Numbered from the stretch's first letter, positions 10,443 through 19,841 are shown. The stretch: DNA of 64,000 nt from CAINVV01 sp031432175 (GCA_964358545.1 CAYHQN010000007.1:1-64000), one strand, 5' to 3'. Notes: generated from the letters alone by a model not told the origin. A program made the numbers and translations.

Positions 10443-11501
10443 ATGAATAATAAGCAAGTATCAGGAAACATTACCCGCCGCAAGGTGTTGAAAATCAGTG
10501 CGGGAACGATCGCAGGAACGGTGATCGCCAATATTGGAGTCAACGCATTCGCAGCGGAACCGGCGGCGAAGGCGATGCAGGCTTGGGTGAATCCGTACCA
10601 CGATATTCGCGGTTTCAATTACCAACCGAGCTATGAGGCAACCGGTTACAGCATTTGGCGTCAGTTCCGGCCAGAGAAGTTCGATACGGAACTCGGGCTG
10701 GGGAAGAAGTACTTTCCGAAGATCAACACAGTTCGCTACTGGCTGTCATTCGATGCCTTTGCTGTGGATCCGTCCGGCTTTGCCGAACATTTCAAGACGG
10801 CATTGGACATTGCTCACAGCCACGGGCTCAAGGTGGTGCCCACGCTGTTCAACAATTGGCACAGCGTTCCAGGGTTTGGCGGTATTGCCGAAGAGATGTT
10901 GAATTACTGGTTCGTCAGCTACGGCAAGAAGGGAGAGGCCGCCAACTATGTGTTCCGGCCATATCTGGAAAAAGTCGTGGGCGATCACGCCAAAGACAAT
11001 CGTATTCTTGCTTGGGATCTGTGCAACGAACCGCACAACAACGGAAATTGGCAGCTCACACTGGAGTGGCTTACGCACAGCTACAAGATGTGCAAGGATA
11101 TGGGCGCGTCACAGCCAGTAAGTGTGAGCGTGCAAGGAGGCCTCGGACAACTACGTGAGGTCGAGGCGATTAGTGACTTGTATCTCATCCATCCATATTT
11201 CGCAAAGCAGGAGAGATTACACGAAATCGTTGATTTTGCCCGACATCAGAACAAGGGCGCGTTGGCCACCGAGTGTTGTTGGGGATCGCTGGACGATGCG
11301 CAACGTGCACATATTGTGGTCTCAGAATGCGACAATCTTGCACGGGCTGGCATAGGTTTCATGCCGCATGCACTACACGAAAGCTTAGTGGCCGACTTGC
11401 ATCGTGAGCAATTCGGCTTGCTCAGTTCGGCCAGCTCGATGCATTTCATCGCCATGGACGGGTCGCTGCGCCCCGGTCACGATGTGTTCAACAATTTTTG
11501 A
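10443..11501 (+). CDS. GH5-like (clan GH-A) glycoside hydrolase, Tat-type signal, probably acquired
   Basis: Exported clan GH-A glycosidase of 352 residues. The N terminus has a twin-arginine-like pattern (NITRRKVLKISAGTIAGTVI), suggesting export after folding. The barrel shows HGLKVVPTLFNNW, then AWDLCNEPHNN with E196 as acid/base after the conserved Asn, and E277 in GALATECCWG as candidate nucleophile. This is the layout of GH5-type endo- or exo-glycanases such as mannanases and related enzymes; subfamily is not assignable. The coding sequence is visibly richer in G and C than the surrounding genes, and open reading frames appear in its other frames, as expected for a GC-rich insert. The intergenic DNA on both sides is AT-rich, so the compositional change follows the gene. 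Confidence 0.75.
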   Translation: MNNKQVSGNITRRKVLKISAGTIAGTVIANIGVNAFAAEPAAKAMQAWVNPYHDIRGFNYQPSYEATGYSIWRQFRPEKFDTELGLGKKYFPKINTVRYWLSFDAFAVDPSGFAEHFKTALDIAHSHGLKVVPTLFNNWHSVPGFGGIAEEMLNYWFVSYGKKGEAANYVFRPYLEKVVGDHAKDNRILAWDLCNEPHNNGNWQLTLEWLTHSYKMCKDMGASQPVSVSVQGGLGQLREVEAISDLYLIHPYFAKQERLHEIVDFARHQNKGALATECCWGSLDDAQRAHIVVSECDNLARAGIGFMPHALHESLVADLHREQFGLLSSASSMHFIAMDGSLRPGHDVFNNF

Positions 11502-11725
11502 AGCATCTTTACTTGTTTTGTAAACGGGTCAAATGTTTTTAAAAGTAAAATTGTGTTATAGGAGTAAAATGTTTTGAAGGAAAGAGAGACTTGGAAGATG
11601 GGATCAATGCCTTCAAGTAGGGCATACGTGCAGTGTCCACACTTGCTTTGAATGCTTGGATTTAATATAATCATTTTATTCGTAATTCCAGATATTCATC
11701 AAAATAAATTAATAAACAGATAAAC

Positions 11726-13735
11726 ATGAACAAAGTAATCGTCATTATTTCAGTATTTCTCCTGTTTAGCTGCAATCGGGTGGACGATAAACTGATCTGG
11801 AAGTTAAAAACCGATGACACACACTTGACAATTGCAGTTGTCAACGATCGCCCTGTAATCTGTAATCTTATAAATCCTAAGAATGGATGGAACTGGACAC
11901 CCCGTTCTTCAGAGGTTCCACTTTTAAACCGTGTTTCCATAGGGGGTATGGTACTTACCCCTATCTGGAGATTCCAGGATGCAAGGGTGGACTCAATAGA
12001 TGGGTACACAGTTTCACTTCGGTTTACAAGCGCAAAACCAAAGCTTGAGCTCAAGTCGGATTGGCGGGCCAGAAAAGGTTGTGGCCCTGTAGAACATTGG
12101 ATGACTGTTGAAAACAAAACCGGGTGTAACGTCACTTATAATTGTGCTGATATAATATCGTCAAACCTGACGACTAAAGCCGATTCAACGGTTACATTAT
12201 GGCGTTTTGACAGATGTGAGGTTGGATTGCCTGGCTTTGGGGTTAATAAAAATGCACTTTGGCCTAATACCATGATTGTTTCAATGGTTAACTCAGGCTT
12301 TGATCAGCCATCCTTCGTCAGGAGCGATGCAATGCTCCCATTTTTAATTATGGATATTGTTTCAACTCATGGATTATATATCGGATATGGTTGGGATTTT
12401 GGCATGTTCGTAACTATTGCCGATAGCAGTATGCGTACAATAACCAATAGATTCAGTCTGGCAAATGCTAATCCGGTTGAATTTGTAGAGGGAAACGGCA
12501 AAATATTGAATATTCCATATACATTTTATGGAACATATATGGGGGATACCGATAACGGCAGCAATAAAATGAAAAAATGGTTCTGGAATTACAGGATGAC
12601 AAAAACCATGAGGGAAAACATTAATGAGCCTTTAGTGGAATTCCATGCACCATTCTATGATGAGATTGGTTGGGTTAACTATTTGAAGGACCATCCATTG
12701 AAAAAATGGGGCGTGGATCTGATCAAGATGGATATAGCATGGACGAATCCTGGTCCATTTAGTAATTGGGGAAATGAAACAAGTTACACTAAAACCTGGA
12801 ACCCGTGGCCGGCTAAGTGGCCAAACGGCATGACCTTTGGAAAGATCGCTCATGCTAATAATCTAAAAGCTGCCCTCTATATGAATGGTACCTGTCGTGA
12901 TGTTGATCTGGCCACAACAGCAGGAAGGAGCGCTGAGAAACAGGCTTTGCTTGAAAGATTTGACAAAGGGTGGTATGATTACTGGAGAAGTGATTTTCAT
13001 TCCGAAGCCCCCAATGATTATCTAAGTCATGAAGGACTTCTCGAAGTGCTCGATTTCATGATCGCAAACAGGCCAGGTTTTAGATGGGAAAATTGTAGTG
13101 GAGGAGGGTCTAAGAAATCTTTCGATCTTGCAGAAAGAATGGCATTCGTGACAACAGATGATTTTGGAACAGCCCATTCGTTCCGGTTTGCGTTTTATGG
13201 TAATTCTTATGTTTTTAATCCGGTACAGCTTAAAGCTGATTTATATTATGGACTTTCTATCAATCATATTCCTCATAGTTTAGATCACTCACTATCGCAT
13301 GACAAATATACTTTCAGAACCAGTTTGTTGGGAGCAATAATGGTCAGCAGCGAACCATATGAGTTAGACGATCAGCAGGAGGGTGTAGCACGTGAGACTT
13401 GGAACCTCTACCAGACAAAGCAAAGGAGTATTCTCAGGGGTGGGGATGTTTATCATATCCTTCCTTTCCCTGATGGGGTGAATTTGGATGGTATGCAGTT
13501 TTTCAATACTGACATAAATAAAGGTTCCGTACTGCTTTTCAAACCATCTGGAAAGTCTCCAGATTCAAAAGTTATCAAATTAAAAGGTCTTAACAGAAAT
13601 GCAACTTACACACTAACTTTTCAGGACAGAAAAGAACAAAGTGCAAAAAAGACGGGAGCAGAACTTATGGATAAAGGTATTGAAGTAAAAGGGATGAGCG
13701 GCAATTTTGCATCAGAGATTATATGGATTAATTAA
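11726..13735 (+). CDS. GH36-like alpha-galactosidase-type lipoprotein
   Basis: Predicted retaining alpha-glycosidase of the GH36/GH27 type, 669 residues, with a lipoprotein signal (LLFSC, Cys16). Family marks are GVDLIKMDIAW, where D336 fits the nucleophile of the KxD motif, and ENCSGGGSKKSFDLAERM, matching the CxSGGGR-type segment of GH36. The N-terminal beta-supersandwich occupies about residues 25-280, and a C-terminal beta domain follows (LKGLNRNATYTLTF). The second catalytic Asp is not certain; TTDDFG is one candidate. It would release terminal alpha-linked galactose or a related sugar at the cell surface or in the periplasm. The leader is nearly the same DNA as in the GH95 gene at 7673 and the broken gene at 18384. 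Confidence 0.72.
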   Translation: MNKVIVIISVFLLFSCNRVDDKLIWKLKTDDTHLTIAVVNDRPVICNLINPKNGWNWTPRSSEVPLLNRVSIGGMVLTPIWRFQDARVDSIDGYTVSLRFTSAKPKLELKSDWRARKGCGPVEHWMTVENKTGCNVTYNCADIISSNLTTKADSTVTLWRFDRCEVGLPGFGVNKNALWPNTMIVSMVNSGFDQPSFVRSDAMLPFLIMDIVSTHGLYIGYGWDFGMFVTIADSSMRTITNRFSLANANPVEFVEGNGKILNIPYTFYGTYMGDTDNGSNKMKKWFWNYRMTKTMRENINEPLVEFHAPFYDEIGWVNYLKDHPLKKWGVDLIKMDIAWTNPGPFSNWGNETSYTKTWNPWPAKWPNGMTFGKIAHANNLKAALYMNGTCRDVDLATTAGRSAEKQALLERFDKGWYDYWRSDFHSEAPNDYLSHEGLLEVLDFMIANRPGFRWENCSGGGSKKSFDLAERMAFVTTDDFGTAHSFRFAFYGNSYVFNPVQLKADLYYGLSINHIPHSLDHSLSHDKYTFRTSLLGAIMVSSEPYELDDQQEGVARETWNLYQTKQRSILRGGDVYHILPFPDGVNLDGMQFFNTDINKGSVLLFKPSGKSPDSKVIKLKGLNRNATYTLTFQDRKEQSAKKTGAELMDKGIEVKGMSGNFASEIIWIN

Positions 13736-13878
13736 TAATTTATGAATATAAGAAATATGAAATTATAACAAAAACAGATTAATAATATTGGCTATAAGAA
13801 GTTGACTCGTCCTAGAAAAAGCTTACGAAGAACACTTAAATTTCAAAATAAATGAAGAATCAAATTAAATGATAATAT

Positions 13879-16485
13879 ATGAAAAAATCACTGTGCACTA
13901 TTGTTGCATCTTTTATCTTATTTACTTTATTTGGGGCATTCAATTCTAGTTATGAGTCCGTTATTGGAACAGCTAAGTCACCAAATTCAGATTCTTCCCT
14001 GACAAGTAGGACTAAAGGGTATGATTCTCCGGAGTTGAATTCCGGGGATATTATCTGGTCAACTAAACCAGCTAAGGAATGGGCCGAGGGCTATCCTGTA
14101 GGCAATGGCCGTTTGGGAGGGATGGTTTTAGGTGGAGTGCAACATGAACGGATTTCCGTTAACCACGATTTATTATGGAGGCAATTCTGGAGCTATCAGG
14201 AACATAAAACTGCTTCTGACATCAAAAAGATCAGGGAATTAAACCTAAAAGGGGAATGGGATAAAGCGGATGATCTTATGCTACAAAAAATTCCAGCTTC
14301 CGGCAATGCAATCTATGTTAATCCTTATGTACCGGCGGGTGATTTGTACCTGAATCTTCGGCATGCCAATAAACCCATAACGGATTATAGGCGGATATTG
14401 CACATGGATAAGGGGATTGTTGAAGTAAAGTACCGTGTGGATAACGTTCAGTTTACGCGCGAGATTTTCTCTTTCTGGAAGCAAGGGGTGATGGCCACCC
14501 ATCTGACGGCCGACCGTGCCGGTATGTTAACAGGAGAAGTTTCACTCTCCCGTCTGCTGGATCCGGAATGTGAAGTAACCGGATATGCCACACAGGATAA
14601 GGTTGTTTTAAAAGGAAAATTTGAAGAGGGCAGGGAATTTGCTATTGCCGTGAAAGTGATTCAACGGGGAGGGCGCCTTACGATCGGCAGAAAGGAGCTT
14701 GTTCAAAACAAAGCAAATATGCCCAAAAAAGATTTTGGTTTAAAGTATGTGTTAAGTACGAATGAGATGTTTGGGAAAGAAGATGGCGCCTCCACTTTTT
14801 TTGATACAGCAGACGAGGTGCTTATATTATTGGCCATCACCGTGGATGATGAATTTGAGAAGGGCGCTGATCTTGTAAAGAAAACAATCGAAAAACTCGA
14901 CCGTGTCACAGAAAGTTATGAAATACTCAAAGAGGAGCATGTTCAGGATTTTCAAAAAATATACAATAGGGTTTCATTAAGCCTGGGATCTGACAAGCCA
15001 TTTATTTCTACTGATTCATTGTTGAAGGAATCCGTTGATGAAAATACCGCATCCCCGGCTTTGTTGGAAAAGATGTTTAATATGTCGAGGTACCTGGCTA
15101 TATCGAGTGGCCGTTCCCAGCCGGCAGGGCAACCTAAGAAAGCCCCGATTAACCTTCAGGGTATATGGAACCAGGACCGTCGTCCGGCCTGGGATTGTGA
15201 TTACCATATTGATTTAAATGTTGAAATGTGTTATTGGCCATTAGATATGCTGAACCTTGGGGATCTGATGATGCCTCTGATGAATTGGGTAGAAACTTTG
15301 TCTGAAGGAGGGAGAATAGCCGCAAAAGACCTGTATGGGGCAAGAGGTATTGCTTTTGGGATTGTGGCAGATAACAAAAATGTCGGCAATTTTGATAATA
15401 TCTGTTTCCCCTGGACGGGAGGTGCCGCCTGGTTAGCTCAAATCTTGTGGCAACATTGGGAGTATAGTAATGATCGCTCCTATTTACAAAATCATTTGTT
15501 TCCCTATTTAGTTGAAGTAGGGAACTTCTATGAAGACTTTTTGGTTGAAGATAGCAATGGGTCCCTGGTCCCTTCTTTAAGCGCTTCCCCTGAAATGCCC
15601 GTCGCGGGAAGAAAGAGGCAAAGTTTTTCATCTTCGGCTTCCTCAATGGACCTGGAATTAATCCATGATTTGTTCGGTCATTTAATTAAGGCAGGAAATT
15701 TATTAAAGACGGATCCCACAAAGATTAAAAAATGGCAATCCATTGTTGACCGTGTTCCATTGCCCAGGATCAATGCAGATGGTTCCATGGGTGAATGGCT
15801 GGAAGAACATACGATGGCCGACCCGGGTCACCGCCACCGGTCATTGCTGGTAGGTTTGTGCCCGGGAGACAGGATATCGGTTGAAAACACCAAAGAATAT
15901 GCAGATGCTGCTTATAAGGCTATTCTGAAAAGACATGAAGCCGGAGGGAAAGCATCAGTGTACTTTAGTTCTGTCTGGGACGCACAACTGTTGGCAAGAC
16001 TTTACAAAGCAGAAGAAGCATACGAAGAATTGGTAAAATTATTTCCGGTTAATGTTCTGGATAACCTACTCATTAGCGGTTTTGCATTTAATGGAATAAA
16101 GTTAGTCCAGGTCGAGGCAAGTCTTGCCTTAGGATCAGCCATCATAGAAATGATTTTTCAGGACAGGCAGGGCTTGTTGAGGTTTCTTCCGGCCCTTCCG
16201 GCCAATTTATCTAAAGGGAAAGTTTCAGGGTTAAATGCCAGAGGAGGGTTTGAGGTTGGTTTGGAATGGAAGGAAGGGAAAATCCATGCTGCTAATATCA
16301 TGTCCCTTGGTGGTAAGCCTTGTCAATTTAAAGACAAAGGATTCGGCAAGATAAAAATAACATGCGGAGGGAAAGAAGTGAAATATTCCAATAATAAAGA
16401 CAAAGGGATCATCAGCTTTGACACCGCTAAAGGACAAAAATACCAATTGACTTTTTATGGGAATGACATTCCGGCAAATTATTAA
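13879..16485 (+). CDS. GH95 family alpha-L-fucosidase/L-galactosidase-like protein, copy B
   Basis: Paralogue of the gene at 7673, 868 residues, alignable almost end to end from GYDSPELNSGDIIWSTKPA onward. It has the same GH95 motifs: YPVGNGRLGGMV, LQGIWNQDRRPAWD, a DLN segment before EMCYW, and ASPEM. The leader differs: a plain Sec-type signal (MKKSLCTIVASFILFTLFGA) with no lipobox cysteine, so this copy is probably soluble in the periplasm while copy A is lipid-anchored. Copy A has an extra short segment near CNDWSGTRGGLAW that is missing here. The two genes enclose the GH5-like and GH36-like genes, so the duplication was either dispersed or later separated by insertions. Confidence 0.85.
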   Translation: MKKSLCTIVASFILFTLFGAFNSSYESVIGTAKSPNSDSSLTSRTKGYDSPELNSGDIIWSTKPAKEWAEGYPVGNGRLGGMVLGGVQHERISVNHDLLWRQFWSYQEHKTASDIKKIRELNLKGEWDKADDLMLQKIPASGNAIYVNPYVPAGDLYLNLRHANKPITDYRRILHMDKGIVEVKYRVDNVQFTREIFSFWKQGVMATHLTADRAGMLTGEVSLSRLLDPECEVTGYATQDKVVLKGKFEEGREFAIAVKVIQRGGRLTIGRKELVQNKANMPKKDFGLKYVLSTNEMFGKEDGASTFFDTADEVLILLAITVDDEFEKGADLVKKTIEKLDRVTESYEILKEEHVQDFQKIYNRVSLSLGSDKPFISTDSLLKESVDENTASPALLEKMFNMSRYLAISSGRSQPAGQPKKAPINLQGIWNQDRRPAWDCDYHIDLNVEMCYWPLDMLNLGDLMMPLMNWVETLSEGGRIAAKDLYGARGIAFGIVADNKNVGNFDNICFPWTGGAAWLAQILWQHWEYSNDRSYLQNHLFPYLVEVGNFYEDFLVEDSNGSLVPSLSASPEMPVAGRKRQSFSSSASSMDLELIHDLFGHLIKAGNLLKTDPTKIKKWQSIVDRVPLPRINADGSMGEWLEEHTMADPGHRHRSLLVGLCPGDRISVENTKEYADAAYKAILKRHEAGGKASVYFSSVWDAQLLARLYKAEEAYEELVKLFPVNVLDNLLISGFAFNGIKLVQVEASLALGSAIIEMIFQDRQGLLRFLPALPANLSKGKVSGLNARGGFEVGLEWKEGKIHAANIMSLGGKPCQFKDKGFGKIKITCGGKEVKYSNNKDKGIISFDTAKGQKYQLTFYGNDIPANY
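15689..15917 (+). repeat. Perfect 229-base repeat, copy 2 (inside GH95 copy B)
   Basis: Identical to 9468-9696 in the same orientation at an offset of 6221 bases, in the same reading frame and at the homologous position of the paralogue. It covers the GHRHRSLLVGLCPGDRIS segment of the enzyme. Confidence 0.95.
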
Positions 16486-16531
16486 CTTATGAGCACTACA
16501 TTTAAATAAGTCGTTGAAAAATTGAAGCATT

Positions 16532-18307
16532 ATGAAAAAAACATTGCTATTCTGTCTGTTATTAATCATTTCTTTTGGGGTGAAAGCACAAAACATTGAG
16601 AAGGACGTAACCATTCCTTTACCCACAAAAGCTCAATTAAGGTGGCAAAATTATGAACAGATTATGTTTTTACACTTTTCTGCCAATACCTGGCAAACAC
16701 ATCGTGGTTTAGGCAATGAATGGGATGATCTTTCCACACCGTTGGATCGCATTAATCCGACAAAGCTAAATACCGACCAATGGTGCGAGGTTGCGAAAAG
16801 CTGGGGTGCCAAAATGATAATTTTTGTGGCTAAGCATGTGGGGGGATTCTGTTCGTGGCAAACTAATACAACTGAATATGGAATAAGAAACACACCATGG
16901 AAAAACGGTAAGGGTGATATACTCAAAGAATTGTCAGGATCGTGTAAAAAATACGGGTTGGATTTGGGTATATATGTTTATCCAGGTGACCCTCATTGGG
17001 GAGCTGGAGTAGGTAGCGGTGGTGTTACAAAAGATTCTTCCAAACAGGAAGAATATAATAAAATTTATTGCCAGCAAATGACGGAGGTGCTCAGCAGATA
17101 TGGCGAAATCAAAGAAGTTTGGTTTGATGGCAGTTGTTATATAAAATGCGTTCCGGAGATATTAAAAAAATATGCTCCTGATGCAGTAATTATGGCAGGG
17201 TCAATGAATAATATAAGAGAGGTAGGTAATGAAGAAGGATATGCCCCATTTTCCAATTGGAACACTCTTAGCAGTGAAAACCTTAAAAAAGGAGTGGCTG
17301 ACGCAATACAATCAGACCCGTTTGGCGATGCGTATGCTCCGATAGAAGCTTGTGTACCATTACTCAGAAACAAAGGGCACAAATGGTTCTGGAATATAAA
17401 TACTGATAATCTGATATTAACGAATGAACAATTGATGAATATGTACTACAAATCTGTTGGCAGGGGTGCTGTACTTTTATTAAATGCCACACCCGATACA
17501 ACGGGATTAATACCGGAATCGCATGTAGCAGCATATAAAGCATTCGGAAAAGAAATAAAAAGACGATTTGATAACCCTATTAAGAAAACAAAGGGGGAAG
17601 GGAACTCTTTAGAGCTAACATTTTCAAAACCAACAGAAATAAATCATGTTATCTTACAGGAAGACCTTTCAATGGGGCAGCGTGTTCTTGCCTTTAGTAT
17701 TGAAGGGATGAATGAAAAGGAGCAGTGGAACGAGGTGTATGACGGGACATCAATAGGACATAAACGGATCTGTCATTTTAACCCGGTTACTTTGAAGAAA
17801 ATCAAGGTATCATTTACCAATACAAAAGCTAAGCCACAAATATCCAACTTTTCTGTTTACAACATTAAAGGGGTAAGCTTGGAGCCGGAAAAAAGGAAGG
17901 ACAATAGTCGCTACTATAACTTTATAGCAAATAAAAAAGGAACAGACCAAAGCGATGAGCCAGGCATTGAAATCGGTAAATGGGACGACAAATTTTTTAG
18001 TAATGCCGAATGGAAAGAAATGAGTTTTGATTTAACAAAATATGTAACAATGGTAGGCCAATATGAAGTTACATTTTCAGCACATTGTAATAATAAAGGG
18101 CCGGGGCTTGAATTTAAAGATTGGGAGATGGAAATGTATGGTGTAAAGATGAAGAGTACAATTGAATTTCTTAACGAAAGTTCAACATTCAGGATTACCC
18201 GTTCACAACAGACGCTGGATGAGTTTCCAACTATATTAAGACTTAAAATAAAAAGTAAGTCTAAGAAAACATCAGGGAATATTACTATTAAAAGATTGAC
18301 TTACTAA
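16532..18307 (+). CDS. GH29 alpha-L-fucosidase
   Basis: Exported GH29 enzyme of 591 residues, signal peptide about 1-19 (ending GVKAQ). Conserved features are MFLHFSANTW, AKHVGGFCSWQTNTTEYGIR (the substrate-binding HxGF and W-x4-EY segment), GDILKEL and EVWFDGS with nucleophile D199. After the barrel come a beta-sandwich resembling a discoidin module (about 350-440) and a further C-terminal beta domain (about 450-591). It should release alpha-linked L-fucose from glycan side chains; linkage specificity cannot be read. This is the most canonical fucosidase of the window and the main reason to propose L-fucose as the sugar consumed by the downstream operon. Confidence 0.88.
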   Translation: MKKTLLFCLLLIISFGVKAQNIEKDVTIPLPTKAQLRWQNYEQIMFLHFSANTWQTHRGLGNEWDDLSTPLDRINPTKLNTDQWCEVAKSWGAKMIIFVAKHVGGFCSWQTNTTEYGIRNTPWKNGKGDILKELSGSCKKYGLDLGIYVYPGDPHWGAGVGSGGVTKDSSKQEEYNKIYCQQMTEVLSRYGEIKEVWFDGSCYIKCVPEILKKYAPDAVIMAGSMNNIREVGNEEGYAPFSNWNTLSSENLKKGVADAIQSDPFGDAYAPIEACVPLLRNKGHKWFWNINTDNLILTNEQLMNMYYKSVGRGAVLLLNATPDTTGLIPESHVAAYKAFGKEIKRRFDNPIKKTKGEGNSLELTFSKPTEINHVILQEDLSMGQRVLAFSIEGMNEKEQWNEVYDGTSIGHKRICHFNPVTLKKIKVSFTNTKAKPQISNFSVYNIKGVSLEPEKRKDNSRYYNFIANKKGTDQSDEPGIEIGKWDDKFFSNAEWKEMSFDLTKYVTMVGQYEVTFSAHCNNKGPGLEFKDWEMEMYGVKMKSTIEFLNESSTFRITRSQQTLDEFPTILRLKIKSKSKKTSGNITIKRLTY

Positions 18308-18383
18308 CCAAATTCACAAACGAAGGCCACACAATTGTACATTCATGAAGCTCAATTAAAAATCAATTAAAAAATGGATAACC

Positions 18384-19041
18384 ATGAAAAAAATAATCGT
18401 CATTATTTCAGTATTCATCCTGATTAGTTGCAATCAGGTGGCGCTTGAAGCTTGTTCACATATTGCAGCCGGTTGTACAGGAGCCGCTTTTAATGTGCTT
18501 TCCTTTTATGATGAGCCACTGGATGAATACGAACCGCTGGTAGCCCGGTTACAGGAAGCACGTCCATTCTTTGACCTGATGGCCAAATCGTTGGGGCGTT
18601 ATGCACTTACTGGAATCCATACTTGGGAAAGACAATGTTTTTGCCCTTTCAAAAGATGAAATCAAAAACCTGCTTTCAGGCGGCGTTTATATGGATGCAG
18701 AAACATTGCAACAGTTGAATGAAATGGGTTTTGGCGAGTTGACCGGATTTGAAGTGATGGGATCGGAAAATAAAGACCGTATCGAAAAATTTTCCAATCA
18801 TCCGCTGAACGGAGCCTTTGCCGGCAGAGAACGCGATAACAGACAATCATTTTGGAAATCAATTGCTTATACTCTCCGGAAAACCAACAAAAACGCACAA
18901 ACACTTAGCGGCCTGATTGACTATGCTGGAAAGGAAGTTTCTGCCTGTACTGCTGGAATCTTTGAAAATAAACTGATATGGAATGTAGGGAAACCATCAT
19001 TCAATCTTCAGGGACTGATAGTTCTTATCAAAAATTTGTAA
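18384..19041 (+). pseudogene. Broken lipoprotein gene: shared leader fused to a fragment of a barrel-type protein
   Basis: The leader (MKKIIVIISVFILISC, lipobox ILISC) is almost the same DNA as that of the genes at 7673 and 11726. The first frame runs to 18659; the continuation is in another frame up to 19041. One extra base near 18628-18632 (HTWERQ versus HT-GKDNVF) would join them. The joined product would be only about 217 residues (SHIAAGCTGAAFNVLSFYDE, then MDAETLQQLNEMGFGELTGF), which looks like an inner part of a TIM-barrel or beta-galactosidase-like protein without its beginning or end. I do not recognise the exact family. Frameshift plus missing domains argue for a decayed gene. Confidence 0.6.
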
Positions 19042-19106
19042 TACCGTTTGTCGATTCATGGCAGATGAGGCTTATCGTCAGCGAATAAGGCAATTTGACT
19101 TGCATA

Positions 19107-19757
19107 TTAATTTTTGGCTCTAAACAGATGGGAAAGCGCAATTATCTTTGAATTTTCAATATGTTTTTTCATTAGTTCTTTTGCAAGCGCTATATCGCGA
19201 CGGCACAGTGCATCTAATATTTCAACGTGTTCTTTGGTTGTTGATTCTTTCGTTTCTTTATGCATGAAACCTAAGCTTCGAAAACTTTGAATTAGCCGGA
19301 AAAGTTGGTTTAGCATGTCAATCAGTCTTTTTTTCCCTGTTGAATTTATAATATAAGAGTGAATATGCGCATCCAGGTCAGTATGAACCTGAATATCTTC
19401 ATTATTGGCGTTTTCAATGAGTCTCTTTTTTAATTCGATCAGTTTTTGTACACTGAGAATTGGGGCGGAAATTTCCAGACATATTAATTCGAGGGACTTT
19501 CGAATTTCATAGATCTCTTCAATCTCATCAGCCGAAAAAGGTAAAACGATAGCTCCTTTGTTTGGAAATATCTGTATAAGGCCATCCTGCTCAAGCTGCT
19601 GGAGAACAGAGCGAACAGGGGTTCTGCTGATATTAAATTCTGCTGCAAGGGATTCTTCTTTCAGTCTGATACCGGCCGGATATTCTCCCAGGATTATTTT
19701 ATTAAATAATGTCGAATATATATCAATCATAGAAGATATTTTATTTAAGCTATTCAT
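19107..19757 (-). CDS. GntR family transcriptional regulator with FCD domain
   Basis: Regulator of 216 residues. The N-terminal winged helix-turn-helix (about 10-75) contains LKEESLAAEFNISRTPVRSVLQQLEQDG, shown here only as a position marker for the recognition helix around SRTPVR. The C-terminal all-helical FCD domain has DLDAHIHSYI, a central His (KEHVEILDAL) and MKKHIENS, giving the Asp/His set that binds a metal and often a sugar acid or other carboxylate in this subfamily. It is divergent from the 20-gene operon starting at 20092, and a palindrome typical of FCD regulators lies between them. The likely role is repression of the operon and of itself, released by a pathway intermediate. 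Confidence 0.9.
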   Translation of the reverse strand: MNSLNKISSMIDIYSTLFNKIILGEYPAGIRLKEESLAAEFNISRTPVRSVLQQLEQDGLIQIFPNKGAIVLPFSADEIEEIYEIRKSLELICLEISAPILSVQKLIELKKRLIENANNEDIQVHTDLDAHIHSYIINSTGKKRLIDMLNQLFRLIQSFRSLGFMHKETKESTTKEHVEILDALCRRDIALAKELMKKHIENSKIIALSHLFRAKN

Positions 19758-19789
19758 AAATACAAAAATATGTAAAAAATTATGAGTTT

Positions 19790-19799
19790 ATGTGTACAA
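19790..19799. promoter_or_regulatory. Second GntR operator candidate, degenerate
   Basis: ATGTGTACAA matches 8 of 10 positions of the perfect operator 52 bases away and lies just upstream of the GntR start codon, so it could serve autoregulation. Confidence 0.4.
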
Positions 19800-19828
19800 A
19801 TAAATATAAATAATTTAATATTACGTGC

Positions 19829-19836
19829 TATATTTG
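19829..19836 (+). promoter_or_regulatory. Bacteroidota-type -7 element of the catabolic operon
   Basis: TATATTTG fits the TAnnTTTG -7 consensus of the main sigma factor in Bacteroidota. No clear TTTG -33 element is seen about 20 bases upstream. The nearby operator would overlap the transcription start, consistent with repression. Confidence 0.45.
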
Positions 19837-19841
19837 TATTA

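Noticed and set aside
10655..11158. Long open frames inside the GH5-like gene in other frames
   Set aside because: They follow from the higher GC content of the real gene; the catalytic motifs all lie in the 10443-11501 frame.
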